A DNA stretch of 64,000 nucleotides from positions 188,071-252,070 of the forward strand of contig NRSV01000040.1 in assembly GCA_002286855.1 (NCBI GenBank). The letters are read 5' to 3'. Positions 1 to 10,333 of the stretch are shown in pieces; positions within the stretch are counted from its first letter, which is position 1; every line of letters starts with the position of its first letter. This DNA is from Bipolaris cookei (lineage: Eukaryota; Ascomycota; Dothideomycetes; Pleosporales; Pleosporaceae). The translations under genes and the position numbers were made by a program. Under the pieces are notes generated by a model. It was given only the letters and a program-made list of their open reading frames with translations. It was not told where the DNA came from and searched no databases.

Positions 1-479
1 CGACGCTCTCTCCAAACTGCCCACAGGCCCTCGGTCCTTCTGCCATCATTCCTTTCCCACACCTTCTCGGCTTCTTTAATTTCCCAATCCGCATGTACCG
101 CTTCTTGAATCAGCGAAAGGTAGCAGAGGTCGCTGGTAGAGAGACTGCAGCCGCAGTCCTGGGTGCGTATCGACCTTTCGAGTCTTCAGGTGAGGGTATC
201 GACGGGGAGCCAGAACAGAAACAAGTACTTGCATACGAAGAGCCAGACTGGCACAAGAGCGCGAAGAAGCGGGAAGAAGGCGAGACAAAAGAGAGGGTTT
301 TATTGGAGGACATGGTGTTGGATCCGCGGATCGCAGAACGCATGAGGCGCTTCGCATTGGACGCTGAGGTTGAAGAGCGTGCAAAGACCATTTCTGTACC
401 AGTAGGATCATCTTGGTTCAGTTCTCTTTGGCCAAAAGAGAAGCCCAAAGCCGCTTGGGAAGGATTGAGTGACGACTAA
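1..479 (+). CDS. TIM54: Mitochondrial inner-membrane translocase subunit Tim54 (C-terminal part, cut by window edge)
   Basis: This is the 3' end of a gene that begins before the window. The frame is open from base 3, reading through a Pro/Phe-rich segment into FPIRMYRFLNQRK, and ends at the TAA at 477-479. The internal Met at 93 is not the start, because in-frame coding sequence precedes it. Other features that look like Tim54 C-termini are the block ETAAAVLGAYRPF, the acidic stretch with DWHKS, and LDPRIAERMRRFALD near the end. In the family, Tim54 is part of the TIM22 complex, which inserts carrier proteins into the inner mitochondrial membrane; its C-terminal domain faces the intermembrane space. 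The identification rests on remembered family motifs rather than an alignment. The upstream exons, including the transmembrane segment, lie outside the window. Confidence 0.7.
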   Translation, partial: TLSPNCPQALGPSAIIPFPHLLGFFNFPIRMYRFLNQRKVAEVAGRETAAAVLGAYRPFESSGEGIDGEPEQKQVLAYEEPDWHKSAKKREEGETKERVLLEDMVLDPRIAERMRRFALDAEVEERAKTISVPVGSSWFSSLWPKEKPKAAWEGLSDD

Positions 480-862
480 AGCACCCACAGATACCACCAT
501 CTCCCCTTCTATTATGTGTTTGTAGCAGTGGGGACCTGTAAGAGTAGCCATGTACCATGATAGCATCTAGCAGCGTGAATGATACCATATAAATTTCTTG
601 CTAAGAAATATATTCCTTTCTTCTGATTACATGACACGTCCCTAAGCCAACCTAAAGATCAGAGCTTGGCATTGACCAGCTGCCCCGCCAATGGTCCGAA
701 GGAAGCTTCGAGTCGAAATGTCATCGAGCCACACTCACAATCGACAACAACCTCCGTACGGTGTAAAACACGTGTCACAAAGTATACTGCTAGAGTGAAA
801 TAGTACAAAACACTATACATCCAGTTTGCGACACACTTTCAGACAGCACACATACAGCCGTC

Positions 863-2064
863 ATGGTAAGTTGCCCCACTCTATGCAAGTAAACTTAGCT
901 GACAACAATAGGCTTTCCAATCCAAGAAGCGCCTTGCGCTTGCGATCATCGACTTCCTCCAGACTTCACAGACCGATGGCTCAGTAGCCCCCGATGACGC
1001 GGAACAGCTCGAGGTTGCCACCAACTGCATTAGCGAGGCGTTCAAGGTCGACCTTGATGACCAGGCTGCGAAGAAGGATGCAATTGGTGACCAGAACCTA
1101 CTCGCAATCTACAACGTCTATGAGAAGCTCAAGGGAAAAACAACTGCGACCACTGAGGGTGGTTCATCTGCAAAGGAGGCTCGGCCAGCAACACCGCAGA
1201 CGCCTGCTGCTAGTGCATCAGGACCTGGAGGACCCAACAAGGACGAAGCTGAGAGACTGAAGGGATTGGGTAACGAGGCGATGAAGAAGAAGGACTACGA
1301 ATCTGCCGTTAAGCACTACACTGCTGCGCTGGAAATCGTACCACTCAACCCCATCTACCTTTCCAACCGCGCCGCCGCGTACTCGGGTCAGGGCAAGCAC
1401 AAGCTGGCCAAGGAGGACGCCGAGATGGCAGTCGCTGCCGACCCCAACTACTCCAAGGCATGGTCACGTCTTGGCCTCGCAAAGTTTGTGCTTGGTGATG
1501 CAAAGGGTGCTATGGAGGCATACAAGTCCGGTATGGATGCTGAGGGCGGTGGCTCAGATGTCATGCGTAGGGGATATGAGGCCGCTAAGAGAAAGGTGGA
1601 AGAAGAGGGTGGAGACGTAGGCGCTGCTGATGCGCCTCGAGGTGGTGCAGGTGGCGGCATGCCTGACCTCTCTTCACTGGCTGGTATGCTCGGCGGCGGC
1701 GGCGGCGGAGGCGGTGGCGGTATGCCTGATCTCGCCGGTCTCATGCAGAACCCAATGATGAGGCAAATGGCTCAGAATCTGATGAGCAACCCGGACATGA
1801 TGAACAATCTCATGAACAATCCAAGGATAGCGGAGATGGCTCAGCAATTTGGTGGGGGCGGTGGAAGAGGAGGAGGTGCAGGCGGAAGTGGTGGTGGCAT
1901 GCCCAACATCTCGGATCTCATGAACGACCCGAACATAGCTGAGATGTAAGTGAAACAGCCTACCAAAACATTACAAAAGCTAACAACGTATCAGGGCCCG
2001 TAACTTTATGGGTGGAGGCGGAGGTGCTGGTGCTGGTCGCGGAGCAGGAGGCGCTCCCCAATAA
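863..2064 (+). CDS. SGT2: Sgt2-type small glutamine-rich TPR co-chaperone (GET pathway)
   Basis: Three exons: 863-865 (only the ATG), 912-1945 and 1995-2064, giving 368 aa. The N-terminal part (KKRLALAIIDFLQTSQ) matches the dimerisation and Get5-binding domain of Sgt2/SGTA. Three TPRs follow at roughly residues 115-235 (LKGLGNEAMKKKDYESAVKHY opens the first). The tail is rich in Gly and in Met/Asn/Gln, with NP motifs (MQNPMMRQM, MSNPDMMNN, MNNPRIAEM). This methionine-rich region is the part that holds hydrophobic tail anchors in the family. The protein therefore probably accepts tail-anchored proteins from Hsp70 and passes them to Get3 through Get4/5, in the cytosol. The start is placed at 863 because the upstream ATG plus a phase-0 intron (GTAAG..ATAG) continues into the conserved N-terminus. 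Intron positions are inferred from splice signals and frame. Confidence 0.9.
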
Positions 2065-2377
2065 GTCGTCGACTCGTGTACAGGCGATAGCAGGATTGTT
2101 AGGAATTGTAGTTCATGAGCAAAATAATGATACCATGTTCACTTGCTTTGGTGGTTTCCTGTCACTTACTGGAAGGCTACTACTTATGTGACTCCTGTGA
2201 CCTCGACGCGTTCCCAAGGCGCGTTCGCAGGCACAATCTTCAAGAGTTTCTGCGGCCAGTTGGTAGATCTGTCCAGCTTCCTAGAAAAAATCATTTCCGC
2301 AGCCGTGTGCTGCTCGATCCATGAACCCGTAAACTTCGTGCTCCCACTACTCCATCACTTGATTCCGACGCCCCCCT

Positions 2378-3155
2378 TCAATCCAACTTCAATCCCCATA
2401 GCCCATCTCCCAGATAATGGCCCGCCTCACACGCCTGCCCTTTCTTAACCTTCTTCATCTCCTCCGTCCCCATCTTCAACACCCCAACCATACACGCCGT
2501 CTCTTTGCCCTCGGCCTCAATAATCACCACCGCGCCCTCCTTCAACTCCTCCGCACCATACTTTTCTTTATCCTCGTCGCTCAAATCAGCACCGGGTAAG
2601 CGGCCGCCGGGGGATGTGAGACCAGGAGCCATGAGCGTAGCGCCTGAGAGCACGAAGCGGATTGCGCCGCGGTCGATGCGTAGACGGTTGAATGCAAAGG
2701 GGTATTTGTGCACGAGGGTTAGGTGCGGGAGGAGTGCGTCGTCCATGTGTTGGAAGAAGAGGGGCGTGGAGTTTAGGGTGTAGAGGGATACGCGGTCAGG
2801 TCTATGGTAATGTGTGGTTACTGTTAGCTTTCCTTCTTGGTGTCTCTATCTAGCATCTTACATTGGGTATTTGGGGGGGGGGGGGAGGGGGGGGGGGGGG
2901 GGTCCGCGCAGACTGTTGTTATGCAGGAAATTGGAAGAGAGCGTACAGCTTTATGAGATCCAATTGCTCTTTTTTGGGTAGTATGTCTTCGATGTAGGGT
3001 TCTAGCTTTGGGTATTCTTCGAGGACTTTGGAGCGGATGCCGCGTTGCGCGCTGGATTTTACTTTGGATTTCGCGCCGGGGGTTATGCTGCGGTTTTGTT
3101 AGCTTCGTTTTTGTAAATTTGGGCTAGGGAATGAAGCTGACTCTTTCTTAAACAT
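2378..3155 (-). CDS. TMA20: Tma20/MCT-1-type PUA-domain translation factor
   Basis: Three exons on the minus strand: 3155-3142, 3087-2947 and 2801-2378, giving 192 aa. The N-terminal block (KSSAQRGIRSKVLEEYP) and the middle (LPKKEQLDLIKLPDRVSLY) match the MCT-1/Tma20 N-terminal domain. The C-terminal half is a PUA domain that includes FVLSGATLMAPGLTSPGG and ends in HYLGDGLWGLKL. The yeast protein is about 181 aa; the few extra residues here fall in an acidic loop around DLSDEDKEKYGAEELK. Tma20 works with Tma22 in recycling 40S subunits and removing deacylated tRNA, a known role of the family. The last two exons are separated by a 145 nt intron that carries a very long C tract on the coding strand. 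The gene is convergent with SGT2. Confidence 0.9.
2873..2902. repeat. Near-uninterrupted poly-G/poly-C tract inside a TMA20 intron
   Basis: On the plus strand there are 13 G, one A and 16 G. The tract lies wholly inside the second intron of TMA20, so the pre-mRNA (minus strand) carries it as a C-rich run. Homopolymers of this length are prone to sequencing and replication slippage, so the exact count is uncertain. Confidence 0.95.
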
Positions 3156-3550
3156 TTTGGCGGTTGCAAGTTGGAGGTAGGGGCGAGTTACAGGGTGTGT
3201 GCTCAGTGTTGAGACTTGCTTGCGGCTGCCCCGCGGTTGCACAGGTGCCCCTCATTGGAACGCGCTAGTGGGCTGCCGTTCAGGGCTCGCGTGCCTGACC
3301 TTTGCTTTTGATCAATGCATGTTTGGATATTGATGTATAAATTTCTTATTTAAAATCTTGCATGGTTTGTCGTTTAGCATCATGAGTCGAGTCAGACTTG
3401 CAATCGTAACGCGAAAGGCGTATACACATGGATCATTGTCAATGTCAGGTCATTGTCCAGCAATTGTATGAAGTAGCATTGGAACAGACTACAAGAAACT
3501 GAATTAACCTCCCTATGTACGCTATTATAATTCGAATCTGATAGCCTGGC

Positions 3551-4428
3551 TCAAGGCAGCCCCCTTCCGCTGTTGACAGCGTCTGCTAGCTGACTCGTCC
3601 CCGGTCTGTTTTCAGCATACCTCTCGTAGCTATCCAGATAAAGCTCATCAGTGCTCGTAGTCATCCTCACACTTTTATCCGCTTCAATCGCATCGACCCA
3701 CCGTTTCCACCTGCTCCCCGCCTCGGCCTCTGGCCATCCCCTGTATGGCCCCAGCACTCTTCGTAACCGGATGATCCAAGGTGCAATCTGCACGTCTACG
3801 AAAGAAACATGGGGACCAAGGAAGAAAGGCCCAGAAGGATCTGCTGCATCGACAAGCTTTCCGATTTGATTACGAAATTCGGTGGCATGTGAAACTTGAT
3901 CGCTTTGGTCCTGAGCTTGAAGGAGCTTGTAGAAGCATGGGATAATGTTGCGGTTGATGTGGTCGGACCAGAGTCTTGATGTAGCGCGGCTCTGAGCGTC
4001 AGAAGGTAGGAGAGGCGGTCCCTTCTGGAGGTCTTCAAGGTACTCCATAATCACAGTAGACTCATGGGTTGACCATGTTGGGCCATGCCTAAGCGCAGGT
4101 ACCAAACCACGTGGATTGACGTCAAGAAGACTCTGTGGTTTTTTGTAGGGATCGACTTCAATGTACTGATAGGGTATTTGCTTGTGCTCTAGTGATATCC
4201 AGACACGCTGCACGAAGGGGCTTTGTCATGTTAGCATTGCGTGTATGACGTCATCCAATTATATGGCGTGCTTTTCGGATTTGAATAGAAGACTTACCAA
4301 AATGCGCTGCCGTACAACTTGAGATCATCTTCTTTCGAATGATTCTTCACTGTTGTCAAAGCATTGCCAGTGGCCTTTTTGTGGTATGTCTTTTTGGAAG
4401 AATCCTCGCCCTGGTTGGTATCGGTCAT
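3551..4428 (-). CDS. Omega-class-like glutathione S-transferase (possibly the C-terminal half of a longer protein)
   Basis: Two exons, 4428-4298 and 4220-3551, give 266 aa. The splice joins LYGSAF to CPFVQRVW, creating the CPF motif of omega-class GSTs, in which Cys replaces the Tyr or Ser of other classes. The thioredoxin-fold half runs to about residue 130, with the cis-Pro/GSH-binding block NPRGLVPAL and the following STHESTVIMEYLED. The all-helical C-terminal half follows (SRLWSDHINRNIIPCFYKLL). Such enzymes usually act as thioltransferases or dehydroascorbate reductases; the substrate here is unknown. The first 33 residues before LKLYGS are charged and not part of the fold. The ATG at 4428 comes directly after an AG, and the sequence upstream encodes another protein on the same strand in a compatible phase, so this ATG may be internal to a longer gene. 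Confidence 0.85.
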
Positions 4429-4824
4429 CTTATGTCGTACAGATATGGTAGTGAATCGTAACTTGAATTGAGTTTCAGGGGAATAGGTAGATTGGTAATA
4501 GAAGATCGGACAAGAAAAAAGACGACTAGTATAGAGTGATGGTGCTTGATAGATGATAGTGCGAAATAAGGTTGAAAATAAGAGGCATTAATGTTGTGCT
4601 GAAGCATCAAGGAATTGTTTGGTGAAGAGACTGGGGCAAAAGTGCAAGTAGGGCAAAACCCGCGCATACAGAATGCTGGGGTGGAGGGTTTTTAGGCAAG
4701 CATCAATATGACGTATGCGCTCAATTCGCTGACATGATGGGCCTTCGTTGCACGCTATCGTGACCAGGCATTTCAACAGAGCGAGAAAGCAACATGTAAC
4801 GCACAATAGAAATGAGGAGCTTAC

Positions 4825-6331
4825 ATGTGATTTCTTTTTATCTTCTTTGTCCGCTTTCATCTGCCATCTGATGACACTATTCTTCTTCACTCGATCACTC
4901 TCTTCAAGGGTATGTTTGTGTGGCCCAGCAACACCATCACCTTTGCCATTCCCACCGTTCCCGTTTACTCTTTGAAAGGTGTAGAACTTTTGGGGCAGAA
5001 GACTGGGTGGCGGCATATACTGTTGTAGGTTCCCCTCTGACTGGCCGTTTATGTTTGTAGGTATGTCCCAACCTCCAGCTGGCTGTTGTGGCAGCAAAGG
5101 GCCTTGACCAAAGAACTGAGGATTTGGGTTCTGATTTTGATCTACCACCTGACTCGGGTTCACTGGTGGCTGTGTTGGTATTGAACTTGGTCCGTCACTC
5201 TCGGTACCTGGAGGCCGACATCCAACCTGTTCTTCATACTCCTGACGATCAAAAAACTCGGTGATTTTGATCTTCACATCGCACAAATCCCGCTCTCGCG
5301 CTACTCTCTTCCGCTTCTTCTTGTCTGGGTCCGTGGACTTCTTGGTCCCTGGCGGACGCCCCTTTAGCCGGCAGTCCCAGTAATGGGATACAAAGCGCTT
5401 GCGTTTGTGTTTTTGCGTTGAGCGATGCGAGTAGATGTTATCGATGTGTGGGAAGTAGGTTTGGAATCTTGATTTGGGTTAGAGCGCAAATATGTAAATA
5501 AGCATGGGAATTCTTACTGCTCCTCGGTCAACGTGATCATGTCATCCACGTGAAAAAGCTTATTCCTCCATTCTTCTAAATTTGGCGGGTTCGGAATGAG
5601 TTTGAGGCCTTGAAATTGACCATGGCTCGAGAATGAGGTGTCATCACTGTCATACTATCAGCAGCTGTCTAACAGAACAGCAGCATTCACGTCTAGACGA
5701 GTTGAAAGAGTTTGTGCAGTTTTCGTGCAGCGTATTGACTGCTGATGTGCGTACAGAAACCTTCAACATGATCTTGACTGTGGCGGGCGGTGTCAACATA
5801 CCCGTCGCGCCCTTCCTGACGCTGTGGCTGCGGCTGCGATTGCGGCTGCTGCTGGAGAGGCGTCTGTTCTACGTGCTGTGGCAAGGGATGGGTTGTTTGG
5901 AGTGTGGTTGGGACAGACGGCGAGAAAGGGAGCTGCTGAATTGGCTTTTGCGCTGTGTCGGGCGCAGCGATATGGTAGTGTTGTTGGGTATGTTCCTGTA
6001 GCGGGGGAGGGGGCGCATCTATGAAACGTGGGCTGGCAACATGTTGCTGGTAGCTCGCAGCCGGGAATGGCGGATAGGGTCCAGAGGGCGGCAGGCCGCG
6101 CTGCTCAAAGTGGACGGGTAGGACATGCGACGGAGGCTGTGGTTGGGGTGGGCCGGTCAGGGCGTATGGTTGCTGGTATACTATGTCGGTGGTGTGTAGG
6201 GTCTGAAGATCGGGCAGCCCCTGGTGGTGATGGGGGTACAGCGTGCCATCGGTCGACTGGTGGAGCGTCTGAAGGGACTCAGGGTGCAATCGAAGCTGCT
6301 GCTGGAGGACAGGCGAAGAGGCTTGTTGCAT
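4825..6331 (-). CDS. Conserved fungal protein of unknown function, possibly spliced to the downstream GST
   Basis: Three exons can be joined in frame: 6331-5802, 5646-5518 and 5467-4825 (434 codons). The first exon is low-complexity, very rich in Gln, Pro and His. The second and third carry what looks like a conserved globular block: LIPNPPNLEEWRNKLFHVDD, then HYWDCRLKGRPPGTKK with a basic run (DKKKRKRVARERDLCD) and KIKITEFFD. A Gly/Asn segment and a Lys-rich end (ADKEDKKKSH) follow. I do not recognise a named domain. The basic run could be a nuclear signal or bind nucleic acid, but that is speculation. Without further splicing the third exon would read on to a stop at 4588 through unconserved-looking sequence. 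A GTAAGC donor at 4824 instead allows phase-0 splicing onto the GST ATG at 4428. The 5' end is uncertain; an in-frame TAG lies upstream of 6331. Confidence 0.6.
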
Positions 6332-6832
6332 GATGGCGCCGTTGTTGGACGCTGCTTTAGCCCAAGCCGTTTTCGTGAGAGAGGCTGCTCCCCCGATGGT
6401 CCCCGATAGCCGGCTTGCCGCCTAGTACTGCTGAGTATGTGTGTATGTATGTACGTACGTATATATGTATGTATTCCAGCTCGAGATATGCGCTTCACAT
6501 GCAGAGTCCCTAGTCGATGTTGCGACACTATCTTGTTTACTTCTTTGTCTGATTCAGCTCTGTATGTGGCAATTGTTCAGCTGCACACCTAGAACAGCAT
6601 TCAGCCGCCTGGCTGGGCAACGCTTGAGCTTCAACGCTTTGGCAGCACCGCCAACTTTGGGTCACCTCGACACTCAAGCACACGCTACAAACGTCTCTTC
6701 GCATATCCACCCTTTTCCTCCCGTCTAAAAGATCAAACCCAGTCCCGTCAGAGGAACCGCTAACCCGCAACGCCATGCCCATGCCGTGACGAAGAGAAGC
6801 ATAATCATAAACACAACCAAACCCACCCCCAT

Positions 6833-8088
6833 TTACTCTCCAGGCAGCAAATTGCTCTTAACAGCAAACATCTTGGACGTGACACCCGCTGTGAAGCCAT
6901 CCACTTGTCTTGAGTACTGCTCCACCTGCCTCGAGTTGAGGAGCGTCTCCAGTCTGCTTGGCTCTTGGGGTAGCTTGAATAGTCTCTGCCACTCATCCTC
7001 CGGGAGGAGTGACTGCTTAGAGGCAGTGCGCGCAGCATTCTCTGCTTTGCGCTTTTGTTGCCAGGCAGTAATCTTGGCCTGCTCACGAGCGAGAGATCGC
7101 TGGTAGTATTGGTAGTTGTTGATCTCAGTGTGGTGATTCTCGATGCTCTCGAGGAGTAGGTCGCACGTCTTCTCCAGGAATGGGTCGATTGAGAGATCAA
7201 GCGAGTCGTAGTTAGGAAATAGAGGTGGCTGAGGGATTTGGGGGTCTTGCTGCAGAGCAGCTAGATTGGGTGGGAACTTGAGCTCCTCCTTTGGTGCGCT
7301 CGACGGCAGTTGGTGGAGAAGAGAGGTGAGGAGGTGCGAGTTGTGAATGGTTACTGGAAGTTCGACTAGGATGTCATGGTAGCGAAGACCGCTCTTTTGT
7401 AGACTGCACTTGTTAGCATTACTCTTAGGCTTCGCGAATGTGCCTACATACCTCTCAGTTGTGAACTTGCCCTCCTTGTATGCCGTCATGAACGAGGGCG
7501 ACAGCCTGTATGCGCGCAGGTTCAGGGTACCTTGCGAGCTCCTGCTCACGTCGTAAACCAAGGCGACAGTCCTCTCGTTTGGCTGGCTCTGGTAGAAATA
7601 TTGGTTCTCGATTGTGTTCAGGTTGACAAAGTTGCCCATGCTTGTGCTGGTATACCAGCCCACGTTGTTCGCATCCACATTGACTTCACGAAGGAATTTG
7701 ATCATCTCGTTGCTATAGGCAATGTTCTGCTTGGCGCGAGGGGCGGCTGCGGCGAGGTTTGCGGCGGTCTCATTCTGTCCATCGGCTTGTGCGGGAGAGA
7801 CGTCGGGGAAGGAGAAAGAGTTTGTGATCTCCAAGACACTGTTCTTCTCCATACCGACTATGCTACCAGTCGCGATCGAAGGGAATGACTTGCCGCTAGC
7901 AGTGGCAATCTTAATCGCAACCTGAAGACCAAATGTCAGTCTCTCATTGAGGCAGCACATTTGGAGAAAAGCATCTTGATAGCACAATAGCGGGGCGCAC
8001 GGTGGGGTGCTGTCTCTGCGCTTTTCCAACGTACCAAAGCGTCGACCTGTACTGCCTTGAACAGCACATCCTTCTGAATGTCCGCCAT
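6833..8088 (-). CDS. Translation initiation factor eIF3 subunit h (MPN protein)
   Basis: Three exons, 8088-8035, 7921-7452 and 7403-6833, give 364 aa, the usual size of eIF3h in filamentous fungi. The N-terminal MPN domain begins at [13 protein letters not shown] and continues through [17 protein letters not shown] and [12 protein letters not shown]. The zinc-binding JAMM residues of active MPN proteases are not apparent, as expected for eIF3h. The C-terminal half has the helical [20 protein letters not shown] segment and the basic [18 protein letters not shown]. The subunit belongs to the non-core part of eIF3 that many fungi keep and budding yeast has lost. The start is chosen because [18 protein letters not shown] joins in phase 0 to the MPN core; the long open frame further upstream is intron and 5' sequence. 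Confidence 0.9.
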
Positions 8089-8494
8089 CGTGAAGTCGGA
8101 GGTATACGTTGTGGGAGGACTCAGCGAGAATGCTAACGTTGGGCGTCCGTCGTGTCAGGAAGCAGAATTCGGACTCAGTGACTCTGCCAAGATTCACGCT
8201 GCAACCTAAGCGAACACATAGCGCTAGCTCTAAAATGGTCAAGCCTGTCCTTCCTCATCCTCTCCAAATACCCATAAAAGGGGACAGAGCATGCCTTAAG
8301 GCTTTGCTCGATATTTTCTATAGAATCACGTGCAATATCTTCAAGAAGATATAAAAAGAGCTAATAATAGTTCAAAGTTAAAGACAACGCCCCGCAGATG
8401 CAATGGTATCCAACTGATGATTATGAACACAATGATTCCTCCCGTTTGTTTGTTTTGCCCAAGTATACTCCAACAGGACGAAAAAGGCTTGACT

Positions 8495-10333
8495 TCAAAT
8501 CATATCCTGGTCAGAGCCACATTTGCCACCTTCTACATCTTCCGCAACTTCTAATCCTGTAGCTGCTTTCTCTTCTTCGTCTTTAATCTCAACCACCTCC
8601 TTGGAAACACATGGTGCGTTTACTTCGACAGCATTCTTCCGTTTTTGATTACTATACGGATTCCATCGCGGTACCACGGGCTGACGCTGTGACTTGCGAT
8701 TGCTAGCTTTCGGATTCCTTGCGATGGAGCCATCATCCATGCGCATCCATTCTGTATCTTCATTGTCGATGTGATCTGAAATATCTGCATCATTCTCATC
8801 TTCCCAGATCATGAGATTGGTCCCGTTAATCTCTATTGATCTGCCACCGGTGCGAGGAACGAAGAAAACATCATCCCCAGTCTTGTTGAAGTCTTGTTCC
8901 CACGTCTCCTTTTGTTGGAGTTTGAGAATGTACTCCATTGGTAAAGCATACAAGACATTGTCGTCCTTGTCGTAGAGCTCTTTAAGCGGATAGTCAAGGC
9001 AAGCCAGTCCGAATTTACAATCGATCCGGCTGGATAGAGGGTGTATGCGACCGCCAAAGATTTTTAGTTCAAAGGAGATTCCACTTTCCGTCCACATGTT
9101 GTCACCAAAGAAAACTTCGGGCTCAGACAGCAGAGGGTGGTCATGATGCGGTCCGGAAACCTCACAGAAATGAGCTACTTCGTGTGCCAGGCATGTAGCC
9201 AAAAACATATTGTATCGCAATACCATAGCTGGCTCACGATATCGTAGAAGGCTGAGCTTTTTTGCGGTAGTATAAAAGTCTGAATGCAAGCAAATCCGGC
9301 TGGTATGACACTTATGGTTGATTTTTCGCATCAACCCATTCTTATAGTCTTTTACCAAACCCATTGATGCGTACGCAGTCTCGGGGGGTAGAGGGTCGTG
9401 ATGGAAGTAGAAGTGCAACGTGTCGATTTGGTTATCCAGGAAGCTTCTGAATGTTGCTTCGCGCTCTTCAGACCATGTTACATCTTCCTTGATACGAAAG
9501 CATGGTTGGCCATATATTGCCGAAGTTTCTTGGCAGCGCTCCCGCTTCCCAAAAACGAGGGTATGCCAAAAGTGAGCTGTTGCTCGAGAGGTTACCAGCA
9601 ACGTGGCAAGCTGCAAGGCTGGCTTCATCACCTCATAAATTCCGTCTGGATAGCCATGCCAGTTTTCCAAACGAAAAATTGGGTGGATGTCATTGTCAAG
9701 CGTGCACACCGGTGCAGGTCCGTTCTCTCCAAAAGCCACAGCTTGCTTCTTGATCAGATCAACTGGATCAAACCCAAGCTTTACCGCTTTCTTCTTCGAG
9801 TTTTCCTTACGATGGCCTAGAAGCCTCCGGTACTTCTCCAACGCCTTCCGATCGGCTATCTGAGCAAGATGGTGGTTGATTGAAATGCTCAGCTGTAGGC
9901 CAAAGTCCTTGGGTACTTCGATTGTCGAAGGAGTAAAAGACAGCGATTTTTGATAACTCAAGACATCGGGTAGATCATTGACTAGCTTGTCTATACATTC
10001 ATCCATGATCTTGCCCTCTTTCGTTTTGTGAAGGAGCACCGCGTTTTCGCTCGTGTTTTCGGCTTGCAGGTCACCGTCACCGCCACCAGGGAGAAGGCGT
10101 CGCAGTTTCTTCGACAAAGCTGGGGGCGGTCCGCATTCTGGAGGTGGAGTGACTGACTCTGTGGGTGTCCAATCCATGCTATCCGGGTCTGGTCCCAGAA
10201 AAGCAGCTTTTGGTACATCATTCTGAGCTGTCGCTTCTTCCTCGTGCCCAAAGTCTTGTCTCAATCGATCCTCAATGAGCTGAGTTGTATGCAGCATCGC
10301 TTCATAAGCTTTACGGTACCTAAAAGGATCCAT
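8495..10333 (-). CDS. Large protein with an HExxH zinc-metallopeptidase-like motif, function unknown
   Basis: A single uninterrupted exon of 612 aa starts at the ATG at 10333. The middle holds LAHEVAHFCEVSG, an HExxH motif in a hydrophobic helix. It is followed after about 14 residues by SEPEVFFGDNMWTESGISFE, where several Glu could give a third zinc ligand, and by the short motif KIFGGR. The HEVAH core lies near residues 387-391. The N-terminal third is Pro-rich and probably disordered; the C-terminal 150 residues are acidic and low-complexity. There is no signal peptide or membrane segment, so it is probably intracellular. I do not recognise a characterised family. It could be a SprT- or gluzincin-like peptidase or an inactive relative. 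The first transposon begins about 1 kb upstream of this gene. Confidence 0.7.
   Translation of the reverse strand: MDPFRYRKAYEAMLHTTQLIEDRLRQDFGHEEEATAQNDVPKAAFLGPDPDSMDWTPTESVTPPPECGPPPALSKKLRRLLPGGGDGDLQAENTSENAVLLHKTKEGKIMDECIDKLVNDLPDVLSYQKSLSFTPSTIEVPKDFGLQLSISINHHLAQIADRKALEKYRRLLGHRKENSKKKAVKLGFDPVDLIKKQAVAFGENGPAPVCTLDNDIHPIFRLENWHGYPDGIYEVMKPALQLATLLVTSRATAHFWHTLVFGKRERCQETSAIYGQPCFRIKEDVTWSEEREATFRSFLDNQIDTLHFYFHHDPLPPETAYASMGLVKDYKNGLMRKINHKCHTSRICLHSDFYTTAKKLSLLRYREPAMVLRYNMFLATCLAHEVAHFCEVSGPHHDHPLLSEPEVFFGDNMWTESGISFELKIFGGRIHPLSSRIDCKFGLACLDYPLKELYDKDDNVLYALPMEYILKLQQKETWEQDFNKTGDDVFFVPRTGGRSIEINGTNLMIWEDENDADISDHIDNEDTEWMRMDDGSIARNPKASNRKSQRQPVVPRWNPYSNQKRKNAVEVNAPCVSKEVVEIKDEEEKAATGLEVAEDVEGGKCGSDQDMI

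Noticed and set aside
1448..1744. Proline-rich protein on the minus strand.
   Set aside because: It is the antisense shadow of the Gly-rich tail of SGT2.
4588..4824. Read-through C-terminus of the unknown gene upstream of the GST.
   Set aside because: It follows a good GTAAGC donor and looks like intron or intergenic sequence, with no conserved features.
8089..8242. Upstream extension of the eIF3h frame.
   Set aside because: It would replace the conserved [18 protein letters not shown] start, which is gained through a clean intron; the extension is unconserved 5' sequence in another frame.
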